The position numbers and the translations under genes were made by a program. DNA of 64,000 bases from Ceratodon purpureus (lineage: Eukaryota; Streptophyta; Bryopsida; Pseudoditrichales; Ditrichaceae). A model generated the notes under the pieces. The model saw only the letters and a program-made list of their open reading frames with translations. It was not told where the DNA came from and searched no databases. Positions 48,001-59,599 of this stretch are shown piece by piece (positions within the stretch are counted from its first letter, which is position 1; every line of letters starts with the position of its first letter). The stretch spans positions 14,660,892 to 14,724,891 of the forward strand of contig CM026424.1 of assembly GCA_014871385.1 (NCBI GenBank), in the 5' to 3' direction.

Positions 48001-51000
48001 TCCTAGATGGTTGATGCTATGTTGTTTGGTTATGCAGGTGGAGTCTTATTTGCAATTGCTCGGAGAACCCAAGTTACCGTCCATCCTCTTGCAGGTTGAG
48101 TGAGCTGCAACATACTCCTTTCTTTTCAAGATATTTGAATACTAAGCACCATGGTTGTCTTGCTCTTCAGTTTTAATTCGAGGTTCTTCACTTCACAGGA
48201 TAATTACGATGCTATGAGTGCGTTTGAGGAAGATTGTAACAAGATTTACAGTGTGAAGATATGGAGAATAGCTCTTGGAGCTAGTAGGCAGCTAAGTGTG
48301 AATTAGGGTATTTGACATAATGAACATCCATTGACGTTGTTTCCGCAGTATAATCGTGTTCGCAGAAGTAACTGGTGCATTGGCTTCAAATCTTCTCGCT
48401 ATTTGATTGGGATATTATCTAGCAATCTACAATTTGGCACAAAAATTGGATGTGATGGTAGCATTTATCTCTACTTGCATCTAAATTAAAAACTTCTCTG
48501 TATGTCAGGTCGTATGCTGGGTATTAGGAGAGTACGGAACTGCCGATGGTACTCATTCTGCTGATGACATCATTGGCAAGCTCTGTGATGTTGCTGAATC
48601 TCATCCAGGCGATATTGCTGTGAAGGTTAGGGCGTACCAGTTTTTGTTTATTTTTTGCATTATTGCAGTCAATAGCATCTCGGAGGTTTCTTTTTGAGTT
48701 GAGTTCTTATCGTCAGTTACTGTAAAGCTATAATTTCAGACGGAATTGGGAACATCAGTAGATGAATACATGGTTGTGCTGAATTGCTATATACTACTGT
48801 GGTCAGGGGTATGCAATCACAGCAATTACGAAGATATGCGCATTCGAGATTGGGGCAGGCAGACAAGTTCAGCTCATACCTGAGGTAACATATCAATCCT
48901 CAGAAGTTTGTCTTATTTTCTCCATGAATTGGCTAAAACGTATGAGGTACAGTCCAAATTTTGATGTCGAGTTGCACCCGAGATTTAGCAAATAATCTGT
49001 CCCATTCGGGCTGTTTGAATCTCAATTCCTGGAAGCAAGCGATTTATCATCAGTTGTGTATCTTACGCCTATGGCTTATGTTTCCTTGCTTGGTCAGAAT
49101 TTCCTGAGACTATGTGGAATTTTTTGCAATTTCTTGGTGATATTGGCCATTTGATGGATTTCGGGTCTTGTTATATTTTGAGCACTTGTTTGTGTGCTCG
49201 AAGGCCAGTTGACGAGCTGATGAATTATCTTCAGCAATTTTTAGGTTACAAATCATCTCTAACAATTGGTGGTTCTGACTTACATTGCAGTGTCGTTCAT
49301 TTATTGATGATCTCTTAGCTTCCCACGCCACGGACCTACAACAGCGAGCGTATGAACTGCAAGTATTCTTAGGACTTACTCCGGATATTGTTCAGAAGGT
49401 GCTGCCTGTCAATGGAAGTGGTGTAGATATTGAGGTATGTGCCATGCCTGCTCCTATAGAACTTCGCTTCCATGTCGTCTTTTAGGATAAGATGATGGTG
49501 TAGTATGTTAGGCTTGGAATTTTAGTTTAGGACTGAACTGTTGTGCAAAGCCACAGCTATGTTCTGTGAATAAGCTTGCTCTTAAGATGTCATGTTTACA
49601 CATATTCATCGTTCTCACGAATGTTCGTGATTTTCCTGGTTGCATTTTTTGGTGTTTTCTAGTAGCATCTCCAGTGTATATTTGAATTTTTTTAAACTGA
49701 TTGAAACTGACGTCAATTTTGTTCAAGGTTCTTGGTGTTTTGGATTTTAGACAGTAACTCTTTTTCTTTTCTTTTTTCTTTTTTCTTTTCCTCCTTCCTA
49801 TAAAGAAATATTTATCAAGGGAAAAATGCGTGGTGAACCTGCAGATTGACAGGGAGTTGCCATTTTTACAAGAGTTTGTGGATTCAGCTCTGGCGAATGG
49901 GGCCCGTCCATACTTCCATGAGAATGAGCGCCTTGACATGGACAGTGGCATCAGTTCATTTGTGGGTAGCAGCCGCAGCCAGCAGGAGCCTTCCCATGCA
50001 CTACGGTTTGAAGCTTATGAAACACCAACTGTACCCATTCCCTCTGGTTCTTCATCTACTGCTCCCCCTTCTCTGCTTCCAGACTTTCAGGAGGCAAAGC
50101 CTGAATCACCCCGAAGTCTCCGCAACCATTTAGCAGCTGATAATTCACAGGTGGATTTACTTGGACCTGAAGTTTCAAGACTTCGGTTAGATGGAGTGCA
50201 GAGAAAATGGGGTCGTCCTTCAGCCTCCTCTCAACCTTCTCTCGCGGCTACATCAGATTTTGAGCAAGAAATAGAAAGGCGTGATAGCGGTGTCTCAGAA
50301 GGAGCAAGCTCAATCAGAGAGAACCCTCCGGCAGGTCAGTTCTATTGTCACAGTGTTTGCTGAAATCACAGTCTTGTCGATTGACATTGATAGAATCTTT
50401 GCACGTCACATAAGATGTTTACAGATACAGAGGGCGTAGGACGTATTTTAGAGTGATTTGGATAGCAGCTTGGCAACGGTTATTCCATTCAACATACTAT
50501 TTTTCATTCTTGTATTGGTCATTTTAGTACGATCTCCTTTTCTTTAATCGTTGATTTGCATCTGACTAGTTGAAAACTGAGATGTTCTTCAGCAGTGCCT
50601 ATGTACGATCCCCGGAACTTCGAGAAAAAGAAGGCACAGCCAGAGATTCCTGCTGAGAAACAGAGATTGGCAGCTTCACTATTTGGAGGCTCCTCAACCC
50701 AGAAGGCTGCAAATGGAGTGAAGGCGTCAAAGCCAGCAGCTAATCTTCGTCCTGGTGAAAAGAGCGCTCCACCGAGGCCAGTGACAACTCAATCACAGCA
50801 AGCTTCAAGCCCTCTAATGGACCTTATGGACATGACTTCAGGCGACTCGTTTCCAGCTGATCCTCCTGCTAAACCCGCCTATGATCCGTTCAAGGAGTTG
50901 GAAGGGTTACTGGATAGACCTTCTACAGCCGCGTCTTCTACTCCAGCAGCACCCCAAACGAGTTCCATAGATTTCATGTCATTATATGACAGCGCTCCTG

Positions 51001-51311
51001 TTATCTCTCACACTACCACCTCGTCAACAAGTGATACTGATTTCCTGTCTTTAGATCACACAAGCAGGTCTGGGATGGATGCTCTGAACGGGCCTCAAGC
51101 AGGACTCATGGATTTGAACGAGTTGCCAGTAACCAGCCCACTTGGAGGGCTTGCTGGGCTTGTGCAACCAAACCCATCTTCATCGACTGGTTTGCAAGAA
51201 AAGAAGGGACCTTCCTTGCATAATTCTCTGCAAAAAGATGCTGCCTCCCGGCAAGTTGGTGTCACTCCCACAGGCGCCAACCCTGCCCTTTTCCAGGACT
51301 TATTTGGGTGA
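45020..51311 (+). CDS. AP4E: AP-4 adaptor complex subunit epsilon
   Basis: Thirteen exons: 45020-45066, 45313-45919, 46136-46321, 46657-46887, 47103-47213, 47399-47596, 47753-47884, 48038-48094, 48509-48625, 48807-48884, 49291-49434, 49845-50334 and 50596-51311. They give 1037 residues in continuous frame. Seen: adaptin trunk blocks LKTLGRELAMGSQG, KEYIIRLVYVEMLGHDASF, GYLATTLFLNEDHDLI, APSNQWFIQ and VLGEYGTADG, then LRFEAYETP, RLRLDGVQRKWGRP, KQRLAASLFGG and the C-terminal LFQDLFG. It matches plant AP-4 epsilon over its whole length, with a longer hinge than the Arabidopsis protein. Known: AP-4 (epsilon, beta, mu, sigma) sorts cargo such as vacuolar receptors at the trans-Golgi network. The first 47-nt exon adds an MESWASDIMKKAFKQG head before the family start. 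Confidence 0.95.
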
Positions 51312-52103
51312 GGTTGGCATTCCTCATCTACCAAGTTAGCAGTAGAGTGAGACAGATAGCAAGAGATTATACAAGTTTTGTAATTGATTGTTTTATCTAT
51401 TTCCTTGGAGCATTAACTGAAAAATCCTCTTTCTTTTAGATTTCCAGGTATAGTCGTGCCTCTGCTTCTATGGGATCTCTTCAGCTTTCCAATCTGCTTT
51501 GCAGGCATGATTGATCATTTGGAATTGCTCACCTTCCCTTTCATGACATATGCCTCTCATTGTAACTAAACACTAGGTAACTGATAATTTTGATGTGGGA
51601 GCAAGACTGCAAGACAACATGTAGGAAGACAAGGTTATAGGAAGTTTGAGATCATGGAGAAAAAAATTGAAGAAAATACATTTGCACACTGATTTTGTGG
51701 ATATGGAAACATGTTCTTAATTCAGTGACTTGCTCAACTTCACTAATTAGCAAAACTCATTATTGTGGAGTCAGGAAATTGGTCAGAGTTAAGACATTTT
51801 GTATTGATTTGAAGGGGTCCACAAATGTATTGCTCAGGGAATATGAAATTACTCTGAATAACATATTATTTTATTTAAATTTTACTTTGATAATAGAATC
51901 ATTAAATTCTAGGGGTCTTAGATACAATTTATTGAGGTCATTGAATTTTTTGTTGTGGAAAGATAAATATTTTTTAGTTTTGTTTGAACATTAAGTTTTA
52001 AAATAGTTTACAACTAAATTCAAAGGAACTAGTGGTCTACATCTTGTTGTCTCCAAAAAATACTATCCAAAATGTTGCGTTTTCGCCATGTGTTTCAATT
52101 CTT
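51312..52103. other. AP-4 epsilon 3' flank passing into AT-rich DNA
   Basis: 51312-51600 is the probable 3' UTR. From about 51650 the base composition becomes clearly more AT-rich and stays so to about 53060. The 99-codon plus ORF at 51695-51994 has no recognisable domain. Confidence 0.4.
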
Positions 52104-52691
52104 TTATCTTAAAATGTGCTTATGATGTCTTGGAGATGGTGGATTCTTGTGCCTTGAATAGCGCCTATGATGTTTTGAAGATGTTCGATCCTCGGATTTT
52201 CTATTGAGATTACGACCTCTTGAAGTTGATAGATATTCTTGTGTCTTTATGGTCTTCAAGTTCTCTTCTTTTTTATAAACTAAAATATAAATTGCTGTAA
52301 ATTTAAAAAGTTGTGCAAAAAGACTATAATGTTGTTTTTCAAACATTTCATCATCAATTAATTTGTCGAGCCTTTCGTATTCTAACATTCTATAAGTTGT
52401 AAAAAATAATCTACTCACGCTATCAACTAATTCAATGAATGATGTATTTGAAGGATCAATCGTTTTAAACAAATCTATCAAAGTATTCTTCGTATCTACA
52501 TTCCAAGTTTGATAATTGAAATCTTCAAGACCATGTCTACACAAAGGGCAGTTCATTGTGTTGCATCTACATCCTTGTTTAAGTAGCCATTTGCGTAAAC
52601 ATATTTTACAAAACTTGTGGTTACATGGGGTTACCACGGGATCAACAAATACATCGCAACACATACTACATTCTACATCATATCCTTCCAT
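52104..52691 (-). CDS. Intronless AT-rich RING-finger ORF, possibly of foreign (giant-virus-like) origin
   Basis: A single 195-codon ORF starting at a real ATG (52691). An N-terminal C3HC4 RING is complete: ECSMCCDVFVDPVVTPCNHK, FCKICLRKW, NCPLCRHG. The middle is helical and rich in Phe, Tyr and Leu; the tail is very basic (HHRRYSRHKNPPSPRHHKH). Codon use is A/T-ending (AAA, AAT, TTT, ATT), unlike the GC-balanced genes on both sides, and no intron is present although neighbours have many. Known: small RING proteins are common in nucleocytoplasmic large DNA viruses, and remnants of such viruses have been reported in moss and lycophyte genomes. Origin here is inference; a retrocopy or young plant gene is the alternative. 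The RING is intact, so function is possible. Confidence 0.6.
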   Translation of the reverse strand: MEGYDVECSMCCDVFVDPVVTPCNHKFCKICLRKWLLKQGCRCNTMNCPLCRHGLEDFNYQTWNVDTKNTLIDLFKTIDPSNTSFIELVDSVSRLFFTTYRMLEYERLDKLIDDEMFEKQHYSLFAQLFKFTAIYILVYKKEENLKTIKTQEYLSTSRGRNLNRKSEDRTSSKHHRRYSRHKNPPSPRHHKHILR

Positions 52692-52969
52692 TATTGATAA
52701 AATTTTATGAACCGATCAACTGATTGTATAATAGATTCAATTTCTTAACAACAAATCTCATAAGAGACATATAATCAAATAAGACATGTAGTACAACAAC
52801 AATTCTCATATGAAAATAATGAATTCCATGTAAGATATATAACATTTCAACATAAAAGTAAAAGTAAAATAAAAGTAAAAATAACAGTAAAAATAACAGT
52901 AAAAGCTCAAAGAAACGTTGAAGTAAAAGTAAGACACTGTACTCACGTCATCCTAACACTGGAAGACAA

Positions 52970-53063
52970 CTAGTAACATTAGTAACATTGAACCCTACTA
53001 GTAACATTGAACCCTACTAGTAACATTGAACCTCACTAGTAACATTGAACCCGACTAGTAACA
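52970..53063. repeat. 19-bp tandem repeat array
   Basis: About five units of CTAGTAACATTGAACCCTA, the first truncated (CTAGTAACATTAGTAAC). The array lies between the AT-rich RING ORF and the TIM22 promoter. Confidence 0.85.
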
Positions 53064-53271
53064 TAATCATCAACGGAAAACATCCAGACGAACGACTGAG
53101 AAACTGAGAGTGGCCATCACGCAAACGACTATATGTATATACGATACAAGTACAGATACCAATACTAATACATAAAGAGAACACATAGAAAATAAATTCG
53201 TATACAAATGCACGCGTATCATTACGAATACAACTACGTACATACGCGTAGGAAGACAGAGCGGTGAAGCC

Positions 53272-53286
53272 AAACCCTAACCCTAA
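53272..53286 (+). promoter_or_regulatory. Telobox upstream of TIM22
   Basis: AAACCCTAACCCTAA, two telomere-type units 228 bp before the TIM22 start codon. Known as an interstitial telobox typical of plant housekeeping promoters; function here is inferred from position. Confidence 0.55.
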
Positions 53287-53513
53287 TACCTTGATCAGAC
53301 ACAGAGGAGTAATTTGTTTTTCCTCGCATTGGAGTGCTGGTGGAGGTGCTGTTGTTGCAGAGTGGGTCCTCGATTGATCGTGGATTGATCTGGTCTGCTC
53401 TGCTCTGCTGACTGGATTGAGTAGTTGCCGAAAATTTGAAGCGGTGATTTGTAGACGGAATTTTGTGGGTTTTTGGGGACTGGTCGAATTGGAGTAACTG
53501 GTGGATTACTGCC

Positions 53514-54760
53514 ATGGCGTCCAGTAGTGAGCCTGAACCGCCTCTGCGTTTGCCTTCGCCGGACGAGATTCGAGCCCAGGACATTTTCAACAATTGCGCT
53601 GTTCGGACTGTCGTCAGTGGGGTTATGGGTGAGTTTTTGATTCTTGTTTCTGTGAGGTTTTGGAAAGGTTGATCGATGGGGTTGATCGGGTTTTTGGGGT
53701 CCGAGAGGGTTTGGTTTGGTTTTGTTTTGTTTTGAGGGGATTCTGGGTTTTGGATGGACGTGCAGGACATGCGTTGGTGTGAAATTTGACTCATTTTTTG
53801 GTTTCTAGGGTTTTGTGAGATTTGGTGATTTTGCTGATTTTTGGGTGATTTGTGAAATGGCTAGTGGGAGGTTAGATTTTCATGGTTTGTGATTTATTAG
53901 TTGTGGTAGTTCGATGAGAGGATTGAATTTTGAATTTTGAATTTTGATGAGGATGTTTTGTTAGTTTAGTGGTGTGTTGGTTGTTTTTTGATCTTTCATG
54001 TTTTTGATGCGAATTTTGTTGCAGGTGGTGGAATGGGAATTTTTATGGGGATGTTGTTTGGTGCTCTCGAAAACCCCATTCATTCAGAGACAATGACCGC
54101 TCGACAGCAGTTCGTTTCAGCAGCTCGGACTATGGGTACAAAAAGTGGGCAAATGGCCAAGACTTTTGCGGTCATGGGTGCGATATTTGCAGGGACTGAA
54201 TGCGTTTTTGAGAAGGTAGATTGCGTGAACGGATTGTCATGCTAATCAAGCTTTGGCTGACTAGTTTACAGTTTTTCGGTTACAATAATCTACATTTTGG
54301 CAAACAATGTATTGTTTCTTGAACTTGTATTTAATTTGATGTCATGTATTCAGAGTCGTTTAAGGCTAGAAATATCGATAGTTCTAATTTTAATCTGTCT
54401 GGTTCAGTGAAAGGATGTATCTATAATCATGGTTTTTGTGCTCTCGTGTATTTTCTCCTGCAGGCAAGGGCAAAACATGACGCCACGAATACTGTACTAG
54501 CTGGATGTGCGACTGGAGGTAGCATGTCAGCAAGAGGTTCGTTATCTTACATTGAGCACATTATTGTGTAATTCGATTTTGCTTTAGAATTTGCAAGTTT
54601 CTCTCATATGTTGGATTGAATACTTAGCTTTGATGCAAGCACCTCACTAAATCTTCATCACTTGTCTGTTGCAGCTGGACCACAGGCAGCCTGTCTTGGG
54701 TGTGCAGGCTTTGCGGCATTCTCTGTTGTCATTGAGAAGATTTTTGATAGGCATAATTAG
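53514..54760 (+). CDS. TIM22: TIM22 mitochondrial inner-membrane translocase subunit
   Basis: Four exons: 53514-53628, 54025-54215, 54464-54536 and 54675-54760; phases 1, 0, 1; 154 residues. Seen: RLPSPDEIRAQDIFNNCAVR, SGVMGGGMGIFMGMLFGALE, MTARQQFVSAARTMG, KTFAVMGAIFAGTECVFEKA, ARAKHDATNTVLAGC and LGCAGFAAFSVVIEKIFDRH. This is the Tim17/Tim22/Tim23 fold with four membrane segments and glycine-rich helices, closest to plant TIM22 (IRAQEVWNNCAVR, PKAACIGCAGF). Known: TIM22 is the channel that inserts multi-spanning carrier proteins into the inner mitochondrial membrane. The length matches the family; no defect seen. It reads convergently with the PPR gene downstream. Confidence 0.95.
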
Positions 54761-56320
54761 AACTTTATCTATTTTTTTGAAAATTAATTACTTGACGGTC
54801 TTTCCTGCTTTGAGGATGATGTCTCCACATTATCCTCGAAGCAATGAAAGTCTGACCAGCAAATTTTGACTCTATCAAAAGAGTGTACAGAGCATTTTTT
54901 ACTCTCATCAGAATCTTAGCTTTGGCGTAGACCACAGGGAACTCAATAATTAAAACAATTTTTATCTTTCGCATTTTCGATTTGTTACTTAGTTCTGTTC
55001 GAATGCGATTGTAATCGGGCGTGCAACACGGTAACACTTTCTCTTTATTTCTCCAGTTATCTACTGTGATGAGGTCACAATCTTTGCTCAGCTGATTTGA
55101 GTAGTTGACGACTCTAAAAGATACGTCATATTTAGCTTAATAACAAGCTGGTGCATTACAGCTTTAGATTTCAGTTCAGAAAGTGTTCACTAATCAATGG
55201 TATGATACAGTGTCTAGTACATCGGAAGAAAATCCGTTTTTGAAAGTGTGGTGCTTGTGGAGGTTTTACTCTCAACATCATTTGGAAATTCATACAGGAA
55301 ACTAATTCATGTTCTGTTCTAAAATTATGATTCCACGTACATTTATCTTAAGATCTGCAATCCAAAAATACAAAATATCCTCCATAAAACTTCCACATAG
55401 TCACATTTCTCACCTCAGAGTTTTCTACCTTGTATGCGTTCTAAAAGACACATATAGCACTGCAAGAACATTCTATGCACGCATCTTCAAGAAGCCACAC
55501 AAGTTTGTGGAGGACCGGAGGTTAATACTTTCCATCTCAGAAAATTACGCATACTTGATGCTTGAGATTTGATACCGTAAATGCAGACCATCGTTTCTGA
55601 CAGAAACACGTTATTGTGTCCATGAGAAGAATTCGCTAAACTATGCTGTTGACCATTCACCCTGCCAGACTCTTATTCGAATTGGACAGCCCTCATCACT
55701 ATGAGACGCTACTTCCAAAGCTACATGTGAGTAATGATTTGTAACCCAGGTAGGATGTGTTAGGTACCTGCACATAGACAACGCAAAATAATTAAGCAAC
55801 ACAATACCTTACGAAGAAATAGCACAGAACTAAGCATTCCTTTGCAGAAGTAATTCAAGGTGAACATAATACTTGTCCCAGTTTTTGTCACATTGTGGAT
55901 GCTAAAATTGCAGAAAAATAGAACGTCAAATGTTTAAACATTCTCCGTTCGTTTCAATAATGTGTACCTTCAAGGCTACAACTACAAGCATGTACTGTCC
56001 TTACTCGTGAACATGGCCAAACAGCCTCACCTGGAGATGCTCAAGTCTGTTCTCGCGCTTCTGCAACACGCGCCCAGACTTGGCGCACACAACCGATCCT
56101 CAAGAACATGAAGGGAATCTCATAGAATGTATTCCTGAACCTGAGGACACGTGCTTTGAGCAGGCAGTTCTCATAGCATATGGCAACAGAGTTCACCTAT
56201 TGCAAAAGCAACGCTGGCCCTGGAGCCTCAATCTGTTCAGGAAAGCTCGGCACTACAAATTCCATCAACAGATAGACTATAGATGAGGAATCAGAGAATC
56301 TAATGAAACTTGTGAGCAGC
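54761..56320. other. Convergent 3' flanks of TIM22 and the PPR gene
   Basis: No ORF with a recognisable domain on either strand. The two genes converge here, so both 3' UTRs are expected. Nothing else is visible. Confidence 0.45.
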
Positions 56321-59300
56321 CTAAGCTCGTTCACCCCACTCCTGAAGCTTTCGGACCAGGTTGGTGTATGACCGAGGGCTGAGCTTGAGACCTCGATTAC
56401 TCATTTCCTCCAAAAGCTCGAAGGCAGTGTCTATCTGACCAGCTCTTCCCAATGCATTAATCAAGCTTGAGTAACTGACTATATCCGGTTTGCCCCCTTG
56501 TTCTTTCAGCTCCTCAAACGTATTGTATGCTTCTCGCACCTTACCCGCCTTCGCAAGTGAGTCAATGAGAGCATTGTATGAACTACCTCCAGGACTAAGG
56601 CCTTTGGTATTCGCAAACTGCAGCAACTCATAGGCCTTATCCACCTTGCCCCAACTGCTGAGGATTTCTAAACACTCGTCAAACTTCAGTGAATCAAATG
56701 CGCAATCTTGCTCAATCAACTCTCTAAGTAGATCACAGGCATCATCCACCTCATCTGTTTTCGAAAGGCCCGAGAGAACCGAGTCGTATGTTGCAGCATC
56801 AGGTATAAGCCCATTCTCTTTCATTTCCTGAAAAACACGACGAGCCTCTTTATACCGTCCGCCTCTGCCTAACGAGTTGAGATACGTGTTGTAAGTGATC
56901 ACATCTGGGGTGCATCCCTTGCTCCTCATTTCAGCAAACAATTCGGCAGCGTCATCCACTCGGCCTGCCTTCCCAAGAATAGTAATAAGTGAGCAATACG
57001 TAAACGGGTCAGGCTGAATGCCAACACTCTCCATCTCCTCGAACAGAACACAAGCACTCTCTACTCTGGCACCCTTTCCCAAGACTGAGATCAAGGTACT
57101 GTACGTCACAACATCAGGATTACACCCTTTCGACTTCATCTGATCGAAGAGGCGACCTGCATCGTCCAAGCGGCCAGCTTTGCCAAGCCCATTGATCAAA
57201 GTATTGTAGGTGATGACATCAGGGAGAATCCCCTCTCTATCCATTTTCTTCAGCACTTTGCATGCCTCATCCAGTTGGCTAGCTTTAATAAGGCCAGTTA
57301 TCAAACAGCTATAAGTCACCACATCCGGCTTGCATCCATTACGCTTCATCTCGTCTAGAAGGTTATATGCTTCAACCAAATCACCAGCCTTTCCAAATCC
57401 GGCAATGAGAGCATTATATGTAACAACTCCGGGATGGACTCCTCTTTCTTTCATCTCATCTAGAAGTTCCAATGCATCATCGACACGACCCACCTTGCAG
57501 AGCGCGTCCATCAAGGCGGTATAAGTCACAGAGTCCGGTTTCCTGCCTCGACGTTTCATTTCCTGAAACAATTTGTAGGCTTTGACAGCCTCACCGTCTT
57601 TCCCTAAACCTGTAATCAGCGAGCTATACGTCATTACATCAGGAGGACATCCATTTCGCTCCATGTCTTCAAGAATCTCCAAAGCTTTCTGTGATCGCCC
57701 AACTTTACCAAGTCCATATATGAGCGAATTGTATGTAAAAGTGTCGGGGACACAACCCTTTTCTCGCATCTCCTCAAACAGTGTGAATGCCGAATTCAAT
57801 CGCCCTGCTTTACCAATTGTACTAATTAAACAATTGTAGGTGCGAACATCAGGAGTACATCCATGATCCCTCATTTCCGCTAGTAGTCGAAACGCCTCGT
57901 CGAACTGACCAGCTTTTCCAAGACAGTCAACCAGCGTGTTATACGTCCACAGATTAGGTTTACAGCCCTTGGCTTGCATTTCTGACATCACCTCAAGCGC
58001 AGCTTCCCATTTCCCAGCCTTGCCAAGGCCATTTATAAGACAACTGTACGATACAACATCTGGCGTCCATTTCGCATTCTTCATCTCCTGAAACAAGGAC
58101 TGTGCAGCATCGCATTGCCCCGCCTTCGCAAGAGCATTTAAGAGGCTGTTATACGTCACCACATTTGGTGAAGGTTGGCCCTTCGCCTTCATAGCATCAA
58201 AGACCTTCTTAGCCTCCGCCCATTTTCCAGCCTTACCAAGCATGTCAATCACTGCATTGTATGCAACTACGTTAGGATTGAAACCCTTTCGAATCATCTC
58301 CTCCAGGAAAACAGCTGCAACCCCAGCCTGTCTCTTTGACTGCCGAAAACCATGGATTAGCAGACTGTAGGTGTATGCAGTTGGATTCCGGTTCATCTTC
58401 ACCATCTGCTGGTAAGTGCGTGCAGCCGTGTGACGGTAGCCTCCTTTAAGGAGCAACTCGATAAGGACATTGAAGACATTGGGATCAGGCTGACAACCCA
58501 ATGTTTGCGCAGTCTTGTAAAGCTGGAGCGCTACCAATGGCTGCCCTGTCTTGCCAAAATTTAACAGAAGAACCCGTAAAGTAGCCAAGGACAATCTCAC
58601 TCCTCGCCGTTGCATATCAGAAAGCAACTCGTTCACAAATTCGAGGTTCTGTACAGATGCAAGCCGTTGGATCACCATGTTGTATGTGTACGCGTTGTGA
58701 ACGTAACCAGGCTGCTTCCCAACCCACCCGAAAAACTTGAATGCTGAGTTAGGATCTTTTATGCGCCTGAGAGAGTCTTCAACGAGAAACGGTGAGAGAG
58801 GAATACGAAGATTTCGAAGAATTTCTTCCGTTCTCGAACTCCACCCCTCCTTGTCAACGATTGATGTCAATCTCTTGATATGTCCTGCATCAAAATAAAC
58901 AGAACACGCCTTCTTTGAACTGGATTTGTTGGAACTTACTGCAAAGAAATGAACAGCAAAATACATGGAGACACACACAATGACAGAAGAAACTTGCACA
59001 TATCCCTGTGTTTTGTGTTGAACACGTTAACCTCAGAATCCGAATACTCAGCTCAAAGGTCGAAAGGATAAAAGTTGAAAACACCCTCACTCACACAAAT
59101 ACAGCATAAACCTATAAAATGCAGAATTGCGCAACTTTTAAGAACGCACCAGTTGGAAACAACCCTCCCATAATATAAGGCATCCTCAGTTACGTGAATT
59201 ACCTATAGAAGCATTTGCAGTGATGTGCAAGGGCACCGGTGCAACCCTTGCCTGCTTCCCAGGACGATCCCCTTCCAACGCCTCGAGCTTCGGACTTCCA

Positions 59301-59599
59301 ATCGGTTTCACAACCTGCGCGTCATCAAATTTGCTCCCAGGCTCATCACTGACGCTAGCAGCAGACGTTGCCGCCGCCCTCGCATTCTGCAACCCCAACA
59401 TCCACCGAGCGCGCCCATACAGCACGTAATTCGACAGACCCTCTCTGCGAGCACCAACATCAACGCCACGCTGGGCCAAAGTATGAAACTGGCTCTCTGC
59501 TCCTCCCTGCGCTGACCACAGAAACTCCAAGCTGGTGACAAGAGTCCGGTTCCGCGTGGCCAAGGCCTTGGAAGACCTTGACACCAAAGCCAGTGCCAT
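56321..59599 (-). CDS. P-class pentatricopeptide repeat protein with mitochondrial-type presequence
   Basis: Two exons, 59203-59599 and 56321-58884, joined TCTATAG|GTAATT to GATGCAG|GACATA. The phase is kept, giving 986 residues. Exon 1 encodes a presequence rich in Arg, Ser and Ala (MALALVSRSSKALATRNRTL) typical of mitochondrial targeting. From about residue 190 to the end about 23 PPR motifs of 35 residues follow, most of the form TYNxLIxGLGKAG. The class is P: no L or S variants and no E or DYW tail. Known: P-class PPRs bind organelle RNA, one base per repeat, and act in RNA stability, splicing or translation. Reading exon 2 alone would put the start in intron sequence at 58999; the two-exon model restores a presequence. 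The specific orthologue and target are not known. Confidence 0.9.

Larger units (their letters stand above)
52692..53513. other. AT-rich spacer with tandem repeats, then TIM22 promoter
   Basis: Near 52854-52930 AAAAGTAA-type and AAATAACAGT-type units repeat. At 52970-53063 lies a 19-bp tandem array, listed separately. 53230-53513 is the likely TIM22 promoter and 5' UTR, with a telobox at 53272-53286. Confidence 0.5.

Noticed and set aside
52970-53063. CRISPR-like repeat array
   Set aside because: Units are contiguous with no spacers, in a plant nuclear context; a simple tandem repeat.
58885-58999. In-frame upstream extension of the PPR exon as the true N-terminus
   Set aside because: The stretch has an acceptor (GATGCAG) at its end and a signal-anchor-like, non-conserved translation; splicing to exon 1 restores a normal presequence.
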